Positions 55,842-64,000 of a stretch of DNA of 64,000 nt are shown here, piece by piece (position 1 is the first letter of the stretch; the number at the start of each line of letters is the position of its first letter). The notes beneath the pieces were generated by a model. That model saw only the letters and a program-made list of their open reading frames with translations. It had not been told where the DNA came from and ran no database searches. The position numbers and the translations under genes are program-made. Source of the DNA: Malus domestica (taxonomy: Eukaryota > Streptophyta > Magnoliopsida > Rosales > Rosaceae); contig NC_091667.1 of NCBI RefSeq assembly GCF_042453785.1, forward strand, positions 36,014,001-36,078,000. The letters are read 5' to 3'.

Positions 55842-57538
55842 ATGGTCGCCGTATGCGCTTTGTTCACTCACCCTTTTCCCGCTTCTTCTTCTTCTTCTTC
55901 TTCCTCCGATTCTCTCTTTTCATTCTCACTAGCTCCTCCTCCGCCGGCCGCCGCTCATTTCTCGTCGCTTTCACCTTCAATCTTCCGAGCCCGTGAATGT
56001 TTTTCTCCGTTAAAGTTCACCAAAGCCCAGAACTTTGAACGACAACCGTCGTTAACCCAACTGGGTCTCCGTCAAAATCAACAGTTTCTTCTCCAATGCC
56101 GTTATATCAACTCCCCCGCCAATGTCCTCGCCGAAGTAGGTAAGGAACTCTGAGAGGCCTTTTGTCAAACACATTGCCTGCATGATTTTAATCGTTATAT
56201 CCTGTGCCAGGAATGCTGTTCTCGTTCTTTCAAGAAATTGGGGTCGGCGAGGATGAAAGCCGAGTGCTTTTGGTCAAGAATCCAGCTGTGGCGTCGACAT
56301 CTTTGGATTCACTGCGAGCTCGGGTTCATTCCTTCCGTTCTGTTGGAATCGACGGCCTTGTGCTTTCTCAGTTGATTACAAAATCCCCAAGTTTGTTAAC
56401 AGCTGAGGAAATAGGTCCGTTTCTGCAATTTGTTCTCGACGATTTGGAAGGGAAGATCGAGCCGCTGCAGCTGAAACGGCTTTTGAGAACAACAGAAGCA
56501 AGATTCTTGGTGGGTTTTGATCAGAAAGTCAGATTGCTTCTTCACCGCGGAGTTCCAGTTGACAAGATTTTTGATGTTCTCAACAAGGTTAATCTGTACA
56601 AGGCATTGTGTCTCAAGTCACTTGAAGAAATCGAAAGAACAATCGCATTCTTCGACCGCTTTGGTGGCATTGATTTGATAGTAATGCGTCCGACGCTTCT
56701 CAATTTTGATCTGGAGACCCAGCTGGTTCCGAGAGTAGGGTTCCTGGCAGAGCTCAGTGGCGGAGATGATGAGGCCACGGGGACTCTGTTGGGTAAGCTC
56801 CCTGCAATCTTGAGCTATACCGTGGATCACACGGAGGGCCATGTCGATTTGTTGAGGTCGAATGCCGGCCTAACTGACGATCAAATCTTCAGGTTTCTGC
56901 TTGTATTTCCCAACGTGGTGAGTGCCAGTCGGGAGAGGAAATTGCGTCCGAGAATTCAATTTCTCAAGCAGTGCGGGTTGAGTTCGAATGACATCTTCAA
57001 GTTCTTGATCAAAGCTCCATTGTTTCTAGGGTTGTCTTTTGAAGACAACATTGCATATAAGCTTGCATTTTTAGTGAAGATTGGGTATAAACATAGAACA
57101 AAAGACTTGGCGGCAGCAATGGGATCCGCCACCAGAACAAGCTGCGATAATCTGCAAAAGGTGGTCGGGTTGTTCTTGAGTTACGGGCTTTCGTGTTCAG
57201 ACATTGTTGTCATGAGCACCAAACATCCTCAGATACTGCAATACAGCCATGCTGCTTTGGAGAAGAAGATGGAGTACTTGATAAATGGGATGGGTCGTGA
57301 AGTCGGAGAGTTACTGAACTTTCCGGCATTCCTTGGTTACAAGCTTGATGACAGAATCAAGGCCAGGTATGAACTGAGGAAGAAGGTTTTAGGGGAAGGA
57401 ATGTCACTGAACAAGCTCTTAACTGTTTCTTCCGAGAGATTTTCGACAAAGAAGACAGCGTATGTTGATCTTAACGACGAAATGAAAGTTTTGTCGGATC
57501 ATCAAAATGAAAACGTTTGTAATACAAACGAGTCATGA
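55842..57538 (+). CDS. mTERF family protein, probably plastid-targeted
   Basis: Two exons, 55842-56139 and 56211-57538, joined by a 71-bp GT-AG intron (EVG|MLFSFFQ), 541 aa. The N-terminus (MVAVCALFTHPFPASSSSSS) is Ser/Ala-rich without acidic residues, like a chloroplast transit peptide. From about residue 105 the protein is a row of mTERF repeats, each a helix-helix unit with a Leu/Pro pattern: LLVKNPAVASTSLDSLRARV, LITKSPSLLTAEEIGPFLQF, LGKLPAILSYTVDHTEGHVD, LLVFPNVVSASRERKLRPRI, LIKAPLFLGLSFEDNIAYKL, STKHPQILQYSHAALEKKME, FPAFLGYKLDDRIKARYELR. mTERF proteins bind organellar nucleic acids and affect transcription, splicing or ribosome assembly. MTERF8/pTAC15 is one possible orthologue, unverified. 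It is convergent with PSRP1. Confidence 0.88.
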
Positions 57539-57862
57539 TACCAATTTGAGCTGTTTACTCAAGGTAAAATCTTCCCAGCTTCCTTGTTATGAAAGCTATA
57601 CCTTTCGAGCAGTTTGCATATCGACTTTCTACGTTTTCCTCGTTGATGTTATGTTAAATCTGAATTCGTATTAGGCTCTGAAAAGAGATGCAGAAACAGT
57701 TAACAAATCAGTTCAGTCAGACGAGTAAAAGAAAGGCAGAGGCAGCTGAGGAATTGATGTTTATGATATTAATCTGCTAATAAGCTTTCATTCGTACGTC
57801 ACAAAAACTACGCCCCCTCAAACTTTTAGAAACACCGTACAAGACTGAATACCTAGGCCTCT
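57539..57862. other. Convergent 3' intergenic region
   Basis: 3' UTRs of the mTERF gene (+) and PSRP1 (-). Nothing else is seen. Confidence 0.6.
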
Positions 57863-60165
57863 TTATTCCGCCAAGGAGCGTTCTCTAGCTCGCTCTACCA
57901 CCACGTGCTCTGACTTCTCCGCTTTACCATTTCCTTTCGGTATAATAAGTCCATAACCTCCTTCTTCTCGTTTGTATATGACATTAATCTCACCTTAAGC
58001 AAGAACAGAGGAAAACTTCAACTACTGGATGACAGAAATCGAAAACTGATGCTCGAGAAAATGAAGGCAGTATGGGTGTTTTGTAGTTTCTTACCAGTTT
58101 CTTCATTTCGGAAAGCATAGAAGTCGTGATCAACATTTTCCAGTTGATCAACCGCTTCAGCAACTGTCAAAGGCGGCATGTCAAAGTATTTTGTTCGAAC
58201 AACCTGGTAAAAATGACCGAACAATGAGAATGCGATGGAGAGAATGGCATTTCTATAGATAATCAGCAGATGCGTAGTGAAAGTTCCAAGTGACAACCTC
58301 GTCAATGAAGTCTTCTTCCTGCTCTTGGGGAACCGCCTCTTCCTCTTCATCTTCCGCCACTACTTGCATTGCAGGCTCCCTAACTTTCGATCTGTTAAAG
58401 CCTTTCATGTGCCGCCCATGATCCGATTCCTTCTCCTTGATTTTCCTCAACTTCCTCTGGATAATCGAAGATGCCAAATCTATGCTCGCGTAAAGTGTCT
58501 CAGCTTCTTCCTCAGCTCGGAACACTCCATGCTTCTTCGTGAACAAAGTCACCTAAACAAAACACAAACACACACAAATGTGCTTCACAGGAACAAACCG
58601 TATGCTGCAATTGCAGATAACCTGACAGTTCATGAAATTCATCAGACGGCAATACCTCACATCTCCGAATCCTGGGGCCTTTTCCAAGCTCTCCACCTCG
58701 AACAGACAACCGAACATCGGCTTCCCTCACTAGGTGACTATGCTTTTGAACCGCCTTCCCAACCTTGTCTTCCACATGCTTCTTCACTGCCTCCGACAAC
58801 TGCATTCACAGATTGAAAATTTCTCATTCAAATTCCACATTGATGAAAAAGTTTCTAATTCTCCGGCCAAGGTCCTGTGTTCGAATCTCCCTCCTCTACC
58901 ATCACTTGTTAAAAGCAAAAACAAAAATTCCAATTTTCCACAGATAATGCACTTCCCGCAAATAACAATACAATAAGAGGAAATTGTACAAATGGTCCCT
59001 CAACTTTAATCAAATTGGAGCAATGGTCCCTCAACTAAAAATCCATTACCTTTGGTCCCTCAACTTATCAAAACGTGCAGCTATGGTCCCTCAACTAAAA
59101 ATCCATTACCATTGGTCCCTGAACTTTAATTCAAGTGGAGAAATGGTCCTTTAATTTTAACTCAATTGTAGCAATGGTCATTCCAATATAACTCGTTTTG
59201 ACAAATTTTTTAACATAGTTGACGAAAAGAACCATAATTATACACTTTGATGAGTTAAGGGACCCTAATTATATAAATGGTCATTCCAACATAGCTTATT
59301 TTGACAAAATTTTGACAAAATTGATGAAAAGGACTATAGCTACACATTTTGATAAGTTGAGGGACCAATGGTAATGGATTTTTAGTTGAGGGACCATTGC
59401 TCCAATTTGATTAAAATTGAGGGACCATTTGTACAATTTACTCATACAATAAACAAATCAAGGCTTTTTTTTTTTTAGCCAAAATTGTCCTGATTACCAT
59501 AACTCCTCATTTTGGTTTCTAAGGTTTAAAATAGATAGAAGTGGTCCATGAGATTGTTCGTCAATCATTTTGATCATTATGTAAAAATTTCTAATAAAAG
59601 GAGTTGATTTGACAAAAATATCATCAATTTAAAGGAGATCTCTAATCAAATGACTCATAAAATAACTAAAATGATTGACGGTTGACAATTGATTGACCAC
59701 TTTGATTGATTTTAAAGCACATAACGAAAATAAGAAGTTACGTCAATTTCAGACAATATTTTGGATAAAAAGCCAATGCAAAATACAATTTAGATTCCCA
59801 ATTAATGGTATTTTCTACAATGTTTTGTCCAAAAACACAAAGTTCATTAAACACATCAATGCAAACCTCAAAATATGCCAAAAGCAACCAAATTTAAACC
59901 TAAAAAACTGATGAAAGAGTACCTCCAAATTCTTTCCTTGTATGATCAGCTTGACCGAGGAGAGCGGGCCGTCCCAGGACATCTGCACGGAGAGCGACTT
60001 GCCGCGCCATTTTCGGGGTCGAATCGCAATCGCAATGGGTTTCAGATTCTTCGACGGATTCAAGAAATTGGAAGAGCTAGACGATAATGTGAAGATTTGG
60101 GGCTTTTGGAAAATCGGTGATGAGAGTGTTGCCATTGATTGTGGAGAAGTAAACAGAGTCGCCAT
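57863..60165 (-). CDS. PSRP1: Plastid ribosome hibernation factor PSRP1 (long HPF type)
   Basis: Five exons: 60165-59923, 58799-58656, 58552-58298, 58203-58095 and 57993-57863; all GT-AG and in phase, 293 aa. The N-terminus ([20 protein letters not shown], Ser-rich) is a transit peptide. [20 protein letters not shown] starts the HPF/YfiA domain that binds the small-subunit A/P-site region. [20 protein letters not shown] is its conserved second half. An acidic linker ([19 protein letters not shown]) leads to the C-terminal dimerisation domain [20 protein letters not shown] and [17 protein letters not shown], ending [15 protein letters not shown]. This layout is the long HPF form, called PSRP1 in chloroplasts. 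It acts in the stroma and stabilises idle ribosomes. Intron 1 carries the MITE at 58977-59443. Confidence 0.93.
58977..59443. mobile_element. MITE in PSRP1 intron 1, 9-bp target duplication ATACAATAA
   Basis: The left arm GAGGAAATTGTACAAATGGT runs on through 'ccctcaactttaatcaaatt' and 'aaaaatccattacc', about 110 bp. The right arm is its near-perfect complement, ending ACCATTTGTACAATTTACTC. ATACAATAA flanks it exactly at 58968-58976 and 59444-59452. The middle repeats 'ggtccctcaact' units. There is no coding capacity. Confidence 0.92.
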
Positions 60166-60984
60166 TGGATTTGATTAACGCAGAACTTAGGGTTCGTGGT
60201 AAAGCGATAAGGAGTGTTTTGATCGATGGAAAATTGGAAGGAAAGTGCGAGAAAATTAGGGGGTTTAGCAGCTGTGGGTTTTACAGAGCGAGCGAGCAAG
60301 CGGACAAGGTGACAGAAATGGATATACCTTGGCCACACGTGGCAATCTCTTACGTTATCCACTTCGTCCTCTGCGGTTCGGTGTAAGGCACAGGAGAAAC
60401 CTCAACCGTTTATCTTGTACTCACAGTTAGATGGACGGTTTAGGTTGGATGCAGCTCTGCATTTGTTTGGGCCCCCTCGTTGACTTACACGTGTTCATTC
60501 GTAGCATGGGCCTCATGGGGGTTGGTTTGGATCTCAAAGCCCTACCAATTTGGTCAGGGCCCAATTGCTTTTGTCCAGTTCTTCCGTTTTGGATAGGATT
60601 GCCTGTAGATATTTCAGTCCAACGTGTTTATATGGCACGTGAGATTAGATTTTTCTCCGCTATGAGAATGTGACGTGCCAAATAGGATGTCTGTTTTTGC
60701 TTAAACTAGAAGGAAACAAGCGTCAAGAGTTTATGGAGATGGATCAACGACTCCTTACGAGGAATTATCATTAGGTGGTTCAGTGGTTGAAAACGAATTT
60801 TATACCTGTTTATCACACAACACATTTTGAGTTCGCTTTCTGATGCTGGTGAATCACATGATGATGACTATAGAAGGTTAAAATGCATCTATTAGTTCTC
60901 CGGGCTCCAAAATAGTAAATTAACGTGACAAAGTCACTAACTTGTTCTTTTTAAAGAAAAAAATGACTCCTTACAAGTAGACCT
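60166..60984. other. Upstream region of PSRP1 and spacer
   Basis: Presumed promoter of PSRP1 on the minus strand, then spacer. A degraded copy of the SINE at 26635 may lie near 60765-60860 ('gtggttcagtggttgaaaac', 'tgctggtgaatcac'). No gene is supported. Confidence 0.5.
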
Positions 60985-61310
60985 AACATTTTGGATCCAA
61001 CCCGTTAATATTAGTATTTGGGTGGATGCTTAACAGGTCGGGTCGGGTCGCTAACGAGTGAACCCGTTAACAACCACCTAAATAACGGGTCACTTTAGGT
61101 CAACCGTTAGCACCCATTAGTTGATGATGTTTTATTAATTTCAGTAAAGTTTTAACAACAAAAAATAAACTCTATGTAAAAAAAATAATAATAATAATTG
61201 TTAACGGGTGAAACGGGTTGGATTTGGGTGACCCATTAACTTAACAGGTCGGATTGAACCCGACCCAAACCCGATAAACCCGACCCGTTTACAAGTCTCC
61301 TTTTACAAGG
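60985..61310. mobile_element. Inverted-repeat element with 'gggtcgggtcg' ends
   Basis: 'aacaggtcgggtcgggtcgc' and 'gagtgaacccgttaac' in the left half are echoed in inverse form by 'gttaacgggtgaaacgggtt' and 'aacccgacccgtttacaagt' in the right half. This looks like a non-autonomous DNA transposon with subterminal repeats. Boundaries are approximate. Confidence 0.5.
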
Positions 61311-61689
61311 GTGGTTTCGGTTTGGTAACTCCGAATTCGCTTTTGAGCATCCCCACCCCCTGACCCGCACCCTCTAATTTGACTTACACCGTGCCGTTGT
61401 CTTGAGTTTTGAAGCTGCATTTGTTCTGAAGAAGGCCCCAGGAATGAGGACAAGAAGTTATTGACCGTGAGAAGCTGGAGTGAAAAAGAAGTTGTTGGCC
61501 TCATTTTGAGTTTGTTAGGCAACTTGTTGCTTTAAAGGCTCACGCAAGGATTTCTTTTGATTGGACTGTATATGGAGTTTGTTGTTGTCCATTACAACGA
61601 TTGCTCGAGTGTTTGGATTGGTGACTATTGGAGTGACGTTGTGTGCTTGGTGAATTGAATTTCTATTTTGTTTGAAAGTCCGCAACTGG
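61311..61689. other. Spacer, no gene seen
   Basis: No supported coding region; slightly GC-richer than its surroundings. Confidence 0.4.
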
Positions 61690-61890
61690 TATTAGGGAAG
61701 TTTGCACTAGCATTGTTATTGGTATTGGTATTGACATTGGCATTGACTTTACATTTGTATTGGTATTGAAATTGGAATTTTGCGTTGGCATTGGCATTAG
61801 AACTGCCATTCACATTGGAATCTTGCGCTGACACTTGCATTGGAATCTTGCACTTGCATTGGTGGGATTTCATATTGAAATTGGCATTGG
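61690..61890. repeat. Hexamer repeat (TTGGYA)n
   Basis: Many tandem and near-tandem hexamers of the type TTGGTA and TTGGCA ('ggtattggtattgacattgg'), interrupted by two longer units with 'gcattggaatcttgc'. On the minus strand this would read as Asn/Ala/Val-rich repeats in one frame. Confidence 0.75.
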
Positions 61891-63764
61891 AAATTAGGAT
61901 AAGTTTTCTTCTTGGCAAACTCATATTGTTTACGAACATGAGTTTATAAGGGGGTGTCGGAAATTATACTTTATTATTTGTTTTCATGTGGGTCAATGAT
62001 TGTGATTCCTTGCCCGTTAAGTGTTAGATTATTCACCTATTAGGTTTAGGTTAAGTTCTCTGTAAATTTAGTTAGAAAGAATAAGCCTGTTACAATGTAG
62101 TTTTACATGTTATGTAGCCTTCTTGGCAAATCTTATAGTGTTTCTTCGTTTTCAATAATATTCATAGTTTTGTAATCCGTTTGTTCATTTGTTGTCATGC
62201 ATGCTCTGATTTTCAAGTCTCTATTGCTTGAGGAGATTCACAATATAAAGAGGGTTCTCAAATGCTTGCTTGGAAGCTTGATGTCTCTAAAGCACATGAT
62301 AAAAATAAGTGGACCCAGATGTAACAACTTCTTACATGAGTGAGAAAAGAAAAAGATGATTTGTCTTTGTGACATATAAGTTCTTCTTCACGTGTAAGTT
62401 TAAAAGAAAAGAAAGAGTTTTTGTCATTTAACAGTCGAACGAGTGGACCAACGAAGACATTGAATACAGAAACACTCTTAACATGTTGGGCCAAGATGCA
62501 ACCATTGAGCCATGGATCTTGGAATATTTGTTTACAAAAGAACACAACATAGAAATCTTTGCTAGCACATAACGCAAGAGTTGATAGAATCAAGTCTTTG
62601 TTAGATAATCATAAGGTACATACAGTGAAAGAATATGTGCTTAGTGTGGCCAGAGAGAAACTGAAATGCCTCTGTAAGTCTTCCTAACCTTAAAAAAGAT
62701 AGACTATCGTGACGATACCATTAGTTAATATTTTAATAAAAAAAGAAGAAAAAAAAAGAAGGAGGAATGTGTGATTGGTAGACTACGTAGACTTTTCAAA
62801 TTTTTGATTGCGACTTTAGAACATGATCCATTGTTTTATGATTTTAATTACTCCATTAATTATACAATACCATTTTGTGCAAATACGACAATCGTTCCAT
62901 CAAAAGGGAAATGATATAAAATGCAATGTGTCAAAACGAAAATCACACAATTTTTTTTGAGAATCTGAGGATTCAATTAGTAGGTGCCATCTAGCATGGC
63001 CCCATACAAAAGAATCAAACTTTCTTTGATCTGTATCTCTATCCACTAAACAAACAATATTAGTCGTTATGATGAAGGATTAAGAGCCACTAATGCGGGT
63101 CTAAATTTCTACACCAACTTCTGAGACACTAATTGCATGTCTACCGACATTGTGGGATATCTTTGGTATTTAGAAGTTGAGAAATGCTGAGAATATTAAA
63201 AAAGTGAGATTTTTTATGAACTCTAAATTATTTATGTTATCTTATGTTTTTGATATAATGTTTTACAATGTTAGTATATAAATTGATGTTAAACTGTGAG
63301 ATGACAAAATGTCTATGGAGATGCCACTTTTGATATAGTCTTCTTAGTATTTCGATTATAAGTTTTTCACTATAGCAAGTGGTAGATTGCCTTGATAATT
63401 AGAGTATTTTTTGTACTCAAATTTTCTGAGTTTAAACTTTTGTTTCTCTATTTTAGTGTAGATTAGTACTGAATATTATGTGTATTTATAAAAAAATTTA
63501 ATGTAACTACTACATCTCTACGTCATATTACTAATCTAGTGATTGTATATTAGTTGAACTTGTTTTTATCTTCTTAGGACACAATTGTTCCACAAGGACG
63601 CAAAATATCACATAACGCGATGGTTTAAGAGCCTTTCACAAGGAGCAATGAAACTTTTAGTGTGTCGAACTACGGTTTAGTACACTAAGTGTAATAATAT
63701 AATTAGTTGATTTTTTTTTCAAACTTCCAACTAATTGTATTGTTCTACTTGTTGTATCGGGTCG
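61891..63764. other. Gene-free stretch of about 1.9 kb
   Basis: No gene can be supported. A degraded SINE-like segment lies near 62640-62730 ('gtggccagagagaaactgaa', 'gcctctgtaagtctt'), followed by an A-rich tail (about 62738-62760). Just before the Cassandra LTR there is a short inverted pair ('agtgtaataatataattag' / 'ctaattgtattgttctact'). Confidence 0.5.
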
Positions 63765-64000
63765 TGTCACATCCCGGCCTTATTGTTAGATCCCACATCG
63801 TCCAGGAGAGTGGATCCTATAAGCCTTATATGTATATTCTCATTTCTACCTAGCACGAGATATTTTGGGAACTTACTAGCTTCGGATTACTTAGAAACTC
63901 TGAAGTTAAGCGAGTTCGCGCGAGAGCAATCCTATGATAGGTAACCCACTGGGAAGTTCTCGTGTGAATTCCTAGAAACAAAATCGTGAGGGCGTAGTCG
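63765..64000 (+). mobile_element. Cassandra TRIM LTR, cut by window end
   Basis: Starts TGTCACATCCCGGCC and continues 'gagtggatcctataagcctt' and 'tatatgtatattctcatttc', as in Cassandra LTRs from memory. It contains a 5S rRNA-like domain (separate entry). Cassandra elements are short non-autonomous LTR retrotransposons whose LTRs carry 5S rRNA sequence. The rest of the element lies beyond the window. Confidence 0.85.
63846..63975 (+). other. 5S rRNA-derived domain of the Cassandra LTR
   Basis: 'aactctgaagttaagcgagt' corresponds to the 5S region containing internal box A, 'cgcgcgagagcaatcctatg' to the intermediate element, and 'ataggtaacccactgggaag' plus 'ttctcgtgtg' to box C. These promoter boxes can recruit RNA polymerase III. 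Several bases differ from cellular 5S rRNA, and the context is an LTR, so it is not annotated as an rRNA gene. Confidence 0.82.

Noticed and set aside
63846-63975. A 5S rRNA gene
   Set aside because: The similarity is real, but the flanks are those of a Cassandra LTR and several 5S positions differ. It is not part of a 5S tandem array.

Overview
The window is nuclear DNA of a flowering plant. The genes are split by GT-AG introns, the products are plant-type, and the sequence is AT-rich and full of transposons. The repeat families (an LTR starting TGTAGACATC, an LTR carrying CACGTG repeats, an RTE-type LINE ending in TTG triplets, Au SINEs, a Cassandra LTR with a 5S rRNA domain) look like those I associate with Rosaceae, most likely the apple/pear tribe. 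That assignment is from memory and was not checked by a search.

Layout. 1-8962 is most of a minus-strand LTR retrotransposon with a gag frame but no visible pol. It carries an opposite-strand coiled-coil ORF and a decayed fragment of an NLR-type resistance gene. It sits inside another LTR (8963-9625), which itself contains a small DNA transposon. 9.6-12.2 kb is intergenic with nested MITEs. 12.2-17.1 kb holds two convergent RNA-binding protein genes: an ARP1/RBM24-like RRM gene (+) and a CID-type PABP-interacting protein with a PAM2 motif and two RRMs (-). 17.4-27.7 kb is a gene desert rich in MITEs, with two SINEs flanked by clear target duplications, an Au SINE and a decayed plastid trnW. 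27.9-32.4 kb is an SF2/ASF-type SR splicing factor gene with an in-frame stop in its RS domain. 33.2-33.8 kb is a truncated ribosomal protein P1 gene. 35.2 kb holds a small frameshifted gene related to an intact one at 44.65 kb. 36-44 kb is a transposon cluster: a broken RTE LINE, a second copy of the coiled-coil ORF inside a tandemly duplicated element, an LTR fragment and a 5'-truncated LINE. 45.4-47.5 kb is a membrane-anchored START-domain protein (-). 49.3-51.8 kb is a 2.5-kb solo LTR with a 5-bp target duplication. 52.6-54.9 kb is a gene of unknown function. 55.8-60.2 kb holds two convergent genes for plastid gene expression: an mTERF protein (+) and the plastid hibernation factor PSRP1 (-). 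The window ends inside a Cassandra TRIM LTR.

The host genes are independent housekeeping loci, mostly for RNA handling (ARP1-like, CID, SR) and plastid gene expression (mTERF, PSRP1). The most unusual content is the retroelement-borne coiled-coil ORF. It is open at two loci, carries a DLNL (EAR-like) motif near its N-terminus, and at 1-8962 runs antisense to gag. Exon boundaries were read by eye from splice signals and checked for reading-frame continuity; there is no transcript support.
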